From positions 1 through 42,381 of the forward strand of contig JAIYCH010000043.1 of the NCBI GenBank assembly GCA_027488135.1: a stretch of 42,381 nt of DNA, read 5' to 3'. Both the position numbers and the translations under genes were made by a program. The notes below the pieces were generated by a model. It had not been told where the DNA came from, did no database searches, and saw only the letters and a list, made by a program, of their open reading frames with translations. Below are positions 1 through 8,203 of the stretch, in pieces (positions within the stretch are counted from its first letter, which is position 1; every line of letters starts with the position of its first letter). Source of the DNA: Saprospiraceae bacterium. Lineage in GTDB: Bacteria > Bacteroidota > Bacteroidia > Chitinophagales > Saprospiraceae.

Positions 1-90
1 ATTTATCACACTTTACTTTTAACCAAACAACACAACCAACTCAAACTACTTTATAACGAAAAATATTGGCAAAGTATCGAGAAAATTTAA
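1..90 (+). CDS. C-terminal end of an unidentified protein (partial, runs off left edge)
   Basis: Frame 1 is open from the first base to a TAA at 88-90 and encodes about 29 residues ending in NEKYWQSIEKI. The composition (mixed hydrophobic, Lys, Gln, Tyr) is plausible for a protein tail, but it is too short to assign a family. A strong intrinsic terminator on the same strand about 60 bp downstream supports a plus-strand transcript entering from outside the window. The alternative is that this is noncoding leader or trailer sequence. Confidence 0.4.
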   Translation: MYHTLLLTKQHNQLKLLYNEKYWQSIEKI

Positions 91-149
91 AATGGGTATC
101 GCATTGGCGAAGTCAGGAGCTTTTGTCTAATAAAACATAGCCTTTTTTA

Positions 150-184
150 ACACCTTAAGTCCTGGTACTTAAGGTGTTTTTTTT
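150..184 (+). terminator. Intrinsic terminator of the upstream plus-strand transcript
   Basis: A perfect 10-bp inverted repeat, ACACCTTAAG (150-159) and CTTAAGGTGT (168-177), with an 8-nt loop is followed directly by a run of T to 184. There is no T-run on the opposite strand, so it should act on plus-strand transcription coming from the left edge. It abuts the stop codon of the minus-strand VOC gene. Confidence 0.85.
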
Positions 185-590
185 ATCCTATTAGGGTCAT
201 ATCCGAAAAAAGGACTTCCCATTGATGACCATCTGGATCTGCAAAACTATCGTAATACATCCAGCCATGATCCGCTGAATCTCTGTATCGGGTAGCCCCA
301 TTTTCAAAAGCAAGCGAAACAAGTTGATCCACTTTTTCTTTCGTTTCCACCTCAATAGCAATTAACACCTGAGTAGTGCCATTATCGCTTATCGGTTTAT
401 GCGTAAAAGTTTTAAACAGATCGTGAGAAATCAACATGGCATATATGGTATCCTTTTTCATTTCTAAACAGAGCGCCTGATCATTGCTGAACGGTTCATT
501 AAATGAAAAACCCAGATTAGTCCAAAAAATTCGTGTTTTGTCCAAATCTCTAGTGGGCAAATTAACATAGATGGCCTTTAATGTTTGCAT
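183..590 (-). CDS. VOC-fold (glyoxalase/bleomycin-resistance-like) protein
   Basis: This 135-residue protein has the size and shape of a single vicinal-oxygen-chelate subunit: two beta-alpha-beta-beta-beta modules. The first module is visible as VNLPTRDLDKTRIFWTNLGF at residues 9-28. The second ends with YYDSFADPDGHQWEVLF at 112-128, a typical C-terminal VOC strand with the DPDG turn and a Glu at the usual metal-ligand position. Such proteins are usually dimeric metal-binding cytosolic enzymes or ligand-binding proteins; the substrate cannot be read from sequence. It is a single gene diverging from a TonB-dependent receptor and has its own -7 box at 617-624. Family assignment is good, function unknown. 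Confidence 0.85.
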   Translation of the reverse strand: MQTLKAIYVNLPTRDLDKTRIFWTNLGFSFNEPFSNDQALCLEMKKDTIYAMLISHDLFKTFTHKPISDNGTTQVLIAIEVETKEKVDQLVSLAFENGATRYRDSADHGWMYYDSFADPDGHQWEVLFSDMTLIG

Positions 591-616
591 TTTAATAGGT
601 TTAAGGTGTTGTATTA

Positions 617-624
617 CAAATGTA
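617..624 (-). promoter_or_regulatory. Candidate -7 box for the VOC gene
   Basis: The minus strand reads TACATTTG here, an exact match to the Bacteroidota TAnnTTTG -7 consensus, 26 bp ahead of the ATG at 590. I see no convincing -33 TTG at the usual 17-23 nt spacing, so this rests on the -7 box only. Confidence 0.35.
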
Positions 625-637
625 GGGACAATTTACA

Positions 638-669
638 TTGCGTTTATTACGCTCAAATTATTAATTTTG
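638..669 (+). promoter_or_regulatory. Candidate Bacteroidota promoter for the TonB-dependent receptor
   Basis: TTG at 638-640, a 21-nt spacer and TAATTTTG at 662-669 match the -33 TTG / -7 TAnnTTTG pattern of the phylum. Transcription would start near 675, only about 12 nt before the ATG at 687, giving a very short leader. It lies back to back with the VOC gene -7 box. Confidence 0.45.
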
Positions 670-686
670 TCTCAATCTGCTACATT

Positions 687-2942
687 ATGAAAAAAATATT
701 TTTACCTGTTTTTATTATTCTTCAAAGCACTTTAGGTTTCTCACAGTTTATTTATTTTACTGGCAACATAAGAAATAAAGAAACCGGGGCATCAGAAACA
801 GGCATTAATATTGTGGATACTCAGACGCAGACGGGAACGACCTCTGATGAATGGGGTAACTTCAAATTACCTTTAACGGTTAGGGACACTTACTTTATAG
901 AAATTTTTTCCTTGGGTTTTGAAAAAATAAGGCTGACTTTACCATATTCAGAAATCGCTCATTTTCAAGAGATAAAATTGCAAAACAATGCTGTCCAATT
1001 AGAAAATGTAACCATTTATTCCCCCGTATTACATAAGAATCAACCATTTTCCAAATTAGATATTAAATTAAGACCTGTAATCAATAGTCAGGAATTATTA
1101 AGGCTCGTACCTGGACTTTTCATTGGTCAGCATGCTGGTGGCGGTAAAGCCGAACAAATATTTTTACGTGGTTTTGACTTAGACCATGGCACAGATATAC
1201 AACTTACTGTTGATGGCATTCCCGTAAATATGGTTTCCCATGCCCATGGTCAGGGATATGCTGATTTGCATTTCATGATTCCGGAATTAGTTGATCAGGT
1301 TGAATTTGCAAAAGGAGTTTATCATGCTGAAAAGGGAAATTTTGCCACTGCAGGTTGGGTAAATTTCAAGACGAAAGAAAAACTAACCCAGCAAATGATT
1401 AAAATGGAGGTAGGGCAGTATAATACCTTACGAACAATGGCGGCCATTAATCTGCTTTCTGATGAAGCAAGTACTAAGGGTAATAATGCCTACATTGCAG
1501 GAGAGTATAGTTATTCTGACAGTTATTTTGAAAATCCTCAGGACTTTAGCAGGCTTAATTTGCAAGGTCGCTGGACAGGTAATATTTCTCCCAAAACAAA
1601 ATTTAATCTAACCGCCAATTATTTTTCTTCCACATGGAACCATTCCGGACAGATTCCGGATAGAGCTGTTGAAGAAGGGCTAATATCCTTTTTTGGCTCT
1701 ATTGATCCGACGGAAGGAGGTGAAACTGGAAGGAGTATCCTAAATTTCAAGACAAATACAAAGCTTGGTGCAGGGAATTGGTCAAATCAGATTTATTTCA
1801 GTAATTATCAGTTCACCTTATTTTCCAATTTCACTTTCTTTTTAAATGACCCTGTGAATGGTGATCAAATCAGACAAAAAGAAAACCGGAATTTGATGGG
1901 ATTGAATAGTGTTTATAGTGTGCCTCACCTCATTGGCAATAAAACGGCTTTTTTTAGGGCTGGCATTCAACTGCGTAATGATTTTGTTAAAAATAATGAA
2001 TTATCCAGTACTTTCAATAGAACAGAATTAATTACGCCGATTCAATTTGGTGATGTTAAAGAGCTGAATTCAGGTCTATTTATAGAAGAAGACATCAGGC
2101 TGAATGCAAAATGGTCCATTAATATGGGACTGAGGGGAGATTATTTTTTCAATGCCTATTTTGATAAATTATCCCAGGTTATACCCTTTTGGGGAAGGGC
2201 TAATGCAGGTATCCTTTCCCCAAAATTTAATGTATTTTACACAGCAAATGACAAAATACAATTTTTTGTCAATACAGGCAAAGGATTTCATTCTAATGAT
2301 ACCAGAGTGGTTGTTCCACAAAACGGAAGGGAGATTTTACCTCCTGCCTGGGGTTTCGATGGAGGTATTCGTTTGAAGCCAACGCATAAAATGTTGATTC
2401 AAGCTGGTATATGGTCACTTAATTTAAAAGATGAATTAGTTTATGTAGGTGATGCCGGCATAGTAGAACCGAGTGGCGCGACGCAAAGATGGGGTTTGGA
2501 TTGGAACAGCCGAATACAACTTACTGACGTTCTATTCAGTGATATAGATTTAACTTATGCTCATCCAAGGTCCGTTAACGATCCAAAGGGCGAAAATTTC
2601 ATTCCACTGGCGCCTCTTTTCACTGCGACAGGAGGACTTTCCATACGTCAGGAAAAGGGATTTAGTGGTTCTCTCAGAGGAAGATTTTTAGCTGATCGCC
2701 CAGCCAATGAAGATTTTAGCCTTGTGGCTAAAGGTTATTTCTTATTAGACCTACAAGCAAATTATACATTGAAAAGGATTGAATTTGGGTTTAATCTTCA
2801 AAATATCTTGAATTCAAAGTGGAAAGAAACACAATTTGCTACCTTGAGCAGGTTAAAGAACGAGCCACTTGGGGTTGAAGAAATACATTTCACCCCTGGT
2901 ACTCCGTTCTTTGCCAGGTTTTCCATATCCTACTTATGGTAA
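687..2942 (+). CDS. TonB-dependent outer-membrane receptor with carboxypeptidase-regulatory-like N domain
   Basis: The product is a 751-residue outer-membrane transporter driven by TonB-ExbBD. The ATG at 687 is chosen over an upstream in-frame ATG at 585 because it begins a clean signal peptide (MKKIFLPVFIILQSTLGFSQ). It also sits just behind a good promoter match. Residues about 22-105 form a CarboxypepD_reg-like beta-sandwich, followed by a plug domain at about 115-235 with IFLRGFDLDHGTDIQLTVDG and a His-rich stretch (VSHAHGQGYADLHF). The remainder is a beta-barrel ending in the aromatic FSISYLW. This is not a SusC-type receptor: it is shorter and has no SusD partner. The substrate is unknown; the His-rich plug is compatible with a metal or metal-chelate ligand, but that is inference. 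Confidence 0.9.
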   Translation: MKKIFLPVFIILQSTLGFSQFIYFTGNIRNKETGASETGINIVDTQTQTGTTSDEWGNFKLPLTVRDTYFIEIFSLGFEKIRLTLPYSEIAHFQEIKLQNNAVQLENVTIYSPVLHKNQPFSKLDIKLRPVINSQELLRLVPGLFIGQHAGGGKAEQIFLRGFDLDHGTDIQLTVDGIPVNMVSHAHGQGYADLHFMIPELVDQVEFAKGVYHAEKGNFATAGWVNFKTKEKLTQQMIKMEVGQYNTLRTMAAINLLSDEASTKGNNAYIAGEYSYSDSYFENPQDFSRLNLQGRWTGNISPKTKFNLTANYFSSTWNHSGQIPDRAVEEGLISFFGSIDPTEGGETGRSILNFKTNTKLGAGNWSNQIYFSNYQFTLFSNFTFFLNDPVNGDQIRQKENRNLMGLNSVYSVPHLIGNKTAFFRAGIQLRNDFVKNNELSSTFNRTELITPIQFGDVKELNSGLFIEEDIRLNAKWSINMGLRGDYFFNAYFDKLSQVIPFWGRANAGILSPKFNVFYTANDKIQFFVNTGKGFHSNDTRVVVPQNGREILPPAWGFDGGIRLKPTHKMLIQAGIWSLNLKDELVYVGDAGIVEPSGATQRWGLDWNSRIQLTDVLFSDIDLTYAHPRSVNDPKGENFIPLAPLFTATGGLSIRQEKGFSGSLRGRFLADRPANEDFSLVAKGYFLLDLQANYTLKRIEFGFNLQNILNSKWKETQFATLSRLKNEPLGVEEIHFTPGTPFFARFSISYLW

Positions 2943-3403
2943 ATGGAATCACAATGATGGCCATTTCTTATTCCTGATGAATGAGTGTATTTAAAATAAA
3001 TAACCTATTTAAAAGACTTTATTCTTGGTTTGATTCAAACTTTTGTCATAATAATCTTCCATTTTAGCTAAAAGCTTAGCATTTTAAACACACCCGAAGT
3101 CCGAAAAGCCATTAAATATTGGCATTTTCCAAAATTTAATGAAATTACTTTACCAAGCAAAAAAAACATCCTACACTTAAAATTATTTAAACTGAATCTA
3201 CTACATCACTTTATACATTATAATAAGACAAAAGTATATGAGGTTCTCCATAATTAGTTCACATTTAGATTACATTAGAAAGGTATAATTAACAAATTCT
3301 TTATTACTAATATTCTGTATTCCTTCCCCTTTTCATTTGCTTTGCACGATTTAGTAGGCTAGAAATCTACTAATTTTTATTTCTCAAATATAAACCATTT
3401 CAA
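2943..3403. other. 461-bp gene-free region upstream of susC
   Basis: It is very AT-rich with no credible ORF. It holds two small inverted repeats after the receptor gene: GTTTGA-T-TCAAAC at 3028-3040, and GCTAA/TTAGC at 3067-3080 with ATTTT behind it, a weak terminator candidate. A 7-bp hairpin at 3351-3373 sits just ahead of susC. I find no exact TAnnTTTG box here, so the susC promoter is not located. The length suggests regulatory sequence. Confidence 0.5.
3351..3373 (+). promoter_or_regulatory. Hairpin in the susC leader
   Basis: TTAGTAG (3351-3357) and CTACTAA (3367-3373) form a perfect 7-bp inverted repeat with a 9-nt loop, followed by TTTTTATTT. It ends 30 bp before the susC ATG. The geometry resembles a weak attenuator or an operator palindrome. 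The stem is AT-rich and could be chance. Confidence 0.3.
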
Positions 3404-6388
3404 ATGAATCAATTATGGACATTTAGTCAAAAAGGGATCTTACTTATTGTCCTTTCTTTATCTTTGAATGTCAGTGCTTTTGCAACAAATGTGCTACAAA
3501 TCAATGGATCAGTCAAAGATGCGACTTCTGGTGAACCGCTTATTGGATGCAGTGTTTCCACAAAAGGAACAACCAGCGGTACAATTACAGATTTGGACGG
3601 AAAATTTAGTATTGATGTAACTGACGCTTCAACCATTTTAGTTTTTTCCTATATTGGATATAAAACGCAGGAAATTACCGTTGGTAATCAAACCAATATG
3701 GTAATTAACCTAGAAATGGATGGTCAGGAACTTGCACAGGTAGTTGTCATTGGATATGGTTCCTCTTCGACAAAAGATATTACTGGTGCGGCAAAATCAA
3801 TCAAATCTGATGATTTTAATAAAGGCATTATTAATTCCCCAGAGCAGCTGCTTCAAGGAAAAGTAGCTGGCGTAAATGTTGTAGGTACAAGTGGTGAACC
3901 TGGAGCAAGACAAAATATTACCGTTCGTGGACCTGGAGGGTTAAGAACGGGTAGTACCCCATTATTTGTTGTTGACGGTTTTGCCTTAGATAATTCAGGC
4001 ACTGGTGGTGTAGTAAATCCACTTACTTTTTTAAATCCAAATGACATCGAGTCCATCGATGTTTTGAAAGATGCTTCCGCTACAGCAATTTATGGTGCAA
4101 GAGGTGCTAATGGCGTCATCTTAATTACTACTAAAAAGGGAAAAGCTGGTTTTTCAGGGGTAACTTATTCAGGAAGTTTAGGTATTTCAAACTTAGCCAG
4201 AAAACTGGATGTGTTTTCTGCTGATGAATACAGGACGCAGGTTAAAGCCATTGGTGGTACACTCGAAGATTTAGGTGCTAACACAGACTGGCAGGAAGTT
4301 ATTATGAGAACGGCTAAAACCCAAAATCATAATCTTTCTTTTAGTGGAGGAAATGAAAACACCAGCTTCTTTGGATCTGTTGGTGTACAAAATCAAGAGG
4401 GAATTATTCAAAAAAGTGATTTAGACCAATATGTAGGTAGAATCAAGATTAACCAAAAATCGTTGAACGGCCGATTAAATATCGAAATGAATTTAAATGC
4501 CAGTCAGGTAAAATCGAACAGGCCAGCCATTGGCACTCTTTTGGGAACGGCATTATCTTTAAATCCAACTTATCCTGCTTATAATGCTAATGGAGGAATA
4601 AATGTTTTTCAATCTACTTTTGTTAATCCTTTAACCTATTTCAATCTCGAGAAAGATATCACAACCACCAATAGGGTAATGGGAAATATTTCTTCCTCCT
4701 TGAATTTATTTAAAGGATTGGATTACAAACTTAATATTGGGGTTGACCATTCTACTTTTGTACGTGATGTGCAATCATTGGCGGCTTTAACACCTAGACA
4801 GGACGGAAGATTAGATACAGGAATTGGTGAGAATGATAATCAATTAATTGAAAATTACCTTACCTATAAATTTGTAAACAAAGACATTAATCTTAATCTT
4901 TTGGCTGGACATTCTTACCAGAAAATATTTTTACACGGAAGGAATTCCAGTATAAATAAGTTCCCTATTTCCGATTTAGAGCCTATTTATAACCCTGGAT
5001 TAGGACAGGATTTGACGATTGCGAATAATAAGCCAGGTGGATATGCGCAAATTAATGAATTACAATCCTTTTTCTCTCGTGCCAATTTTCAATTTAAAGA
5101 CAAATATTTATTAACAGCAACCGTTAGAGCTGACGGATCTTCAAAGTTTGGTGCGAATAATAAATATGGTATATTCCCATCATTCTCTGCAGGCTGGAGA
5201 CTTTCAGAAGAATCATTTTTGAAAAATTCTGTCTTTAGTGACCTGAAAATAAGAGCAGGTTGGGGACAGACTGGAAATCAGGAGATTCCTTCAAAAATAA
5301 CGCAACCTCTTTATACTAATACCGTTTCTGGTACTACCAGCTACCCCTTGGCACCTACTGGTGCATATCCAGTGGGTATTTCCTTTGCCAGGCTGGCAAA
5401 TCCTGATATTCAATGGGAAGTTTCAACACAAATTGACTTAGGTGTAGATTTTTCTTTATTCAACGGAGCACTTTCAGGTACGGTTGATTATTTCAATAAG
5501 GTATCCAATAATATCCTGTTGGAAGTAATTCCAGCTGACCCGGTTCAACCTGCTACCACATTCTGGACTAACGTTAAGGATATGACGATTACCAATAAAG
5601 GATTGGAATTTGAATTGAATTATCAAAAACGATCTGATAATGGCTGGAGTTATGCCTTAGGTGCAAATTTAACCTTAATTGACAACGTAGTTGAAAATTC
5701 ACCTTATTCTGTTATTCCTTCTGGCTCAGCTTCAGGTTCTGGTTTGACTTCGGCAACCATTAACGGATACATAAATGGACAGCCTATTGGAACTTTTTTC
5801 CTTAAGGATCACATCGGTTTTGATGAAAAAGGACAAAGTAAATTCCGTGATGCCAATAATGATGGCATTATTACTGATGCTGATAGAATTGCAGCAGGAA
5901 CAGCACTTCCAAGCACTATGTATAACTTTAATGGAAATTTAGGTTATAAGGGACTTTCCCTTTCCGTCAATTTCAATGGAGTATCCGGTAATAAAATTTA
6001 TGACAATACAGCGAATGCCAATTTTTATAAATTAAGATTATCTAAAGGGATAAATGTTACGCCTGAAGCTATCCTTTATCCAGCGGAAGCGATTACGAAT
6101 GCAGCCCCTATTTCAACCAGGTTTTTAAAGGACGGCTCATTCTTCAGACTAAATAACCTTTCTCTTGCTTATGATTTAAATACTTCAAAATTAGGTATTG
6201 ATAAATGGATTAGCAATTTTAGAGTGTATGTGACAGGTCAAAATCTGATGGTTTGGACCAAATATGATGGTTATGATCCCGAAGTGAATACCGATAGTAC
6301 TATCAATGGTATTTCATCTTATGGTATAGATTATTTAAGTTATCCAAGAGCGAAATCCCTTCTTTTTGGTTTAAATGTATCTTTCTAA
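3404..6388 (+). CDS. SusC/RagA-family TonB-linked outer-membrane transporter
   Basis: The product is 994 residues, the normal SusC size. It has a signal peptide at 1-27 (ending SAFA), a CarboxypepD_reg-like domain at about 31-106, and the SusC linker VVVIGYGSSSTKDITGAAKS at 113-132. The plug spans about 140-247 and contains LLQGKVAGVNVV, the VVDGF strand and the DASATAIYGARGANGVILIT signature (223-242). A 22-strand-type barrel ends in Phe (NVSF). SusC proteins form the barrel of a SusCD complex that imports glycans, peptides or other large ligands using TonB energy. The SusD partner follows 19 bp downstream. No glycoside hydrolase, peptidase or sensor adjoins, so the substrate is not indicated. 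The family call is certain. Confidence 0.97.
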   Translation: MNQLWTFSQKGILLIVLSLSLNVSAFATNVLQINGSVKDATSGEPLIGCSVSTKGTTSGTITDLDGKFSIDVTDASTILVFSYIGYKTQEITVGNQTNMVINLEMDGQELAQVVVIGYGSSSTKDITGAAKSIKSDDFNKGIINSPEQLLQGKVAGVNVVGTSGEPGARQNITVRGPGGLRTGSTPLFVVDGFALDNSGTGGVVNPLTFLNPNDIESIDVLKDASATAIYGARGANGVILITTKKGKAGFSGVTYSGSLGISNLARKLDVFSADEYRTQVKAIGGTLEDLGANTDWQEVIMRTAKTQNHNLSFSGGNENTSFFGSVGVQNQEGIIQKSDLDQYVGRIKINQKSLNGRLNIEMNLNASQVKSNRPAIGTLLGTALSLNPTYPAYNANGGINVFQSTFVNPLTYFNLEKDITTTNRVMGNISSSLNLFKGLDYKLNIGVDHSTFVRDVQSLAALTPRQDGRLDTGIGENDNQLIENYLTYKFVNKDINLNLLAGHSYQKIFLHGRNSSINKFPISDLEPIYNPGLGQDLTIANNKPGGYAQINELQSFFSRANFQFKDKYLLTATVRADGSSKFGANNKYGIFPSFSAGWRLSEESFLKNSVFSDLKIRAGWGQTGNQEIPSKITQPLYTNTVSGTTSYPLAPTGAYPVGISFARLANPDIQWEVSTQIDLGVDFSLFNGALSGTVDYFNKVSNNILLEVIPADPVQPATTFWTNVKDMTITNKGLEFELNYQKRSDNGWSYALGANLTLIDNVVENSPYSVIPSGSASGSGLTSATINGYINGQPIGTFFLKDHIGFDEKGQSKFRDANNDGIITDADRIAAGTALPSTMYNFNGNLGYKGLSLSVNFNGVSGNKIYDNTANANFYKLRLSKGINVTPEAILYPAEAITNAAPISTRFLKDGSFFRLNNLSLAYDLNTSKLGIDKWISNFRVYVTGQNLMVWTKYDGYDPEVNTDSTINGISSYGIDYLSYPRAKSLLFGLNVSF

Positions 6389-6407
6389 ATTAAGTAAACT
6401 TATAATT

Positions 6408-8093
6408 ATGAAAAAGACAAACCTATATATTTTCTCCCTGTTGTTTATTTTGCTTATTAGCAGCTGCACCAATCTGGAAGAAATCATTTTAGACGAGACC
6501 TCAGCAGGTAACCTGACACCAAGACAAGCAGCCGATGGTTTGATTGCTCCTGTTTATGCCTTGCTACCTACTATTTTTCAACACACCACTTATTTTGCCT
6601 TACAGGAAATTACAACCGACGAGGCCATTTTACCTTATCGTGGGGGTACCGACTGGGGTGACAATGGCATTTATATTGCTTTGCACAGACAAACATTTGA
6701 CCCCAATAATGCAAATGTCAGAAATACATGGAACCCATTATTGCAATCAGTTTCAAGAACTGTGACTGCCTTACAGGCTTTACCTTTAAATACTGATCCT
6801 GTAGCTAAAGAATATTTAGCAGAAGCTAAAGGAATGAGAGCTTATTTTTCACTTTTAACCTTAGATCTTTATGGATTGGTTTTTGTGAAAGATAACCCTG
6901 ATGCTGGTTCTCAAATTTTAAGAGGAGATGCTGCAGTTAAATTTATTGAAAAAGAATTGTTAGATGTGGAACCTCTTTTAGGAACCACTGCAGGCCCTGG
7001 GAGACTTACTAAGGGAGCCGTTTGGGGATTATTGGCACGCCTTTATTTAAACGCTCCAGTATATAGAGACATTTATGCTTCTTCTTTTAATTTCACAGCA
7101 TCTGATATGGATAATGTGATAAAATACTGTGATAAAATTATTTCTTCAGGACAATATGCGCTCGCCTCTGAATATTTTTCCATCTTTGATGATAATAACA
7201 ATACAAATAAGGAACTTATTTTTGCTATAGATCAAAGAGGTGATTTAAATGGTCATAACAGAATGGCCTATTTTTCTTTATCTGGTGATATGTTTCCTTT
7301 AGCGGCCTTTCCAAATGCCAATGGTACAGATGGCCCAGCCATAACTTCTGATTTTTATCAAACATGGGCTAAAGCTTATGCACCAGAAGATCCTAGTGTA
7401 GATCCACGTTTTCATAAACAAAATGTAGGAAGATATACAAATCCAGCTGATACTTGTGTGGATGGTGCTACTTATGAAATTAATAGAGGCATACAAAGAG
7501 GTCAGCAATATGGTTTACAAAGAAATGTAAGTGGTTTTACTAAATGTGCCGATGGCAAATTTTTAGTTGGTCCTTTGGTTCATCTTACAAGAAATAAATT
7601 TAACCTACTTGTAAATCATACCGAAAAAGTTGATTTCACGCCTCAAGGAAGTGATTATCCAAGTGGTTATCGCGTTGAAAAATATCAATTCAGTAGAATT
7701 TCTGATTCTGGCAGGAATAAAGGCCAGGCAGATATCGTTATTTTACGTTTAGCTGATATTTATTTAATGCGTGCTGAGGCAAAACTTCGTAAAAGCAATG
7801 ATGGCGCGGGTGCACTTGCTGACGTAAACTTTGTTCGTGCTTCTCGTACAGCAAGAAAAGCACCTCCAGCTTTAACAAGCATGAATTTAGATTTACTTTT
7901 CCGCGAACGTGGTTTCGAATTCTATTGGGAAATGCTTCGCAGAACGGATATGATCCGTTTTGGAAAATATGAAGGTACGTGGACAGAAAAAACAAGTACT
8001 GATAAAAACAAACGTATTTTCCCAATCCCTCAAACAGCTATTGATGGTGCATCGAATCTAAAAGATTATCTAAAGCAAAATGCTGGATATTAA
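6408..8093 (+). CDS. SusD/RagB-family nutrient-binding outer-membrane lipoprotein
   Basis: The 561-residue surface lipoprotein acts as the lid of the SusC barrel. The ATG at 6408 is preferred over an in-frame ATG at 6375 that overlaps susC, because it gives a compact lipoprotein signal (MKKTNLYIFSLLFILLISSC) with the lipidated Cys at residue 20. The N-terminal part has the SusD-like helical TPR region (AEAKGMRAYFSLLTLDLYG). The C-terminal part has the RagB/SusD signature: LRLADIYLMRAEAKLR, then RERGFEFYWEMLRRTDMIRF. It is translated just after susC and both end at the bidirectional terminator at 8114-8152. Ligand unknown. Confidence 0.96.
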   Translation: MKKTNLYIFSLLFILLISSCTNLEEIILDETSAGNLTPRQAADGLIAPVYALLPTIFQHTTYFALQEITTDEAILPYRGGTDWGDNGIYIALHRQTFDPNNANVRNTWNPLLQSVSRTVTALQALPLNTDPVAKEYLAEAKGMRAYFSLLTLDLYGLVFVKDNPDAGSQILRGDAAVKFIEKELLDVEPLLGTTAGPGRLTKGAVWGLLARLYLNAPVYRDIYASSFNFTASDMDNVIKYCDKIISSGQYALASEYFSIFDDNNNTNKELIFAIDQRGDLNGHNRMAYFSLSGDMFPLAAFPNANGTDGPAITSDFYQTWAKAYAPEDPSVDPRFHKQNVGRYTNPADTCVDGATYEINRGIQRGQQYGLQRNVSGFTKCADGKFLVGPLVHLTRNKFNLLVNHTEKVDFTPQGSDYPSGYRVEKYQFSRISDSGRNKGQADIVILRLADIYLMRAEAKLRKSNDGAGALADVNFVRASRTARKAPPALTSMNLDLLFRERGFEFYWEMLRRTDMIRFGKYEGTWTEKTSTDKNKRIFPIPQTAIDGASNLKDYLKQNAGY

Positions 8094-8113
8094 TCTGATT
8101 TATTCATAGAAAT

Positions 8114-8152
8114 AAAAAAAGCACGTGAGCGATAACGCTTACGTGCTTTTTT
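8114..8152. terminator. Bidirectional intrinsic terminator between susD and the cytochrome c gene
   Basis: An 11-bp stem (8121-8131 with 8136-8146, one G-U pair, loop ATAA) is flanked by A7 at 8114-8120 and T6 at 8147-8152. Either strand therefore gives a stem followed by a U-run. It lies between the convergent stops of susD (8093) and the minus-strand gene ending at 8204. Confidence 0.9.
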
Positions 8153-8203
8153 ATTTCCCTATTTATCCAATAAATGGATTAGTTTTGATTATCCTCTAAA
8201 TCC

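Noticed and set aside
92-130. Short ATG-initiated frame after the left-edge stop
   Set aside because: It has only 12 codons, no recognisable motif and lies in the trailer before a terminator.
585-686. 34-residue upstream extension of the TonB-dependent receptor
   Set aside because: It precedes a clean signal peptide, contains the predicted promoter and overlaps the VOC gene start.
3028-3040. Inverted repeat GTTTGA-T-TCAAAC as a regulator operator
   Set aside because: It is more than 360 bp from susC and short in AT-rich DNA; chance is likely, so it is only mentioned under the intergenic region.
3427-4056. Open frames antisense to susC
   Set aside because: They lie opposite highly conserved SusC plug motifs and encode no recognisable protein; shadows of the real gene.
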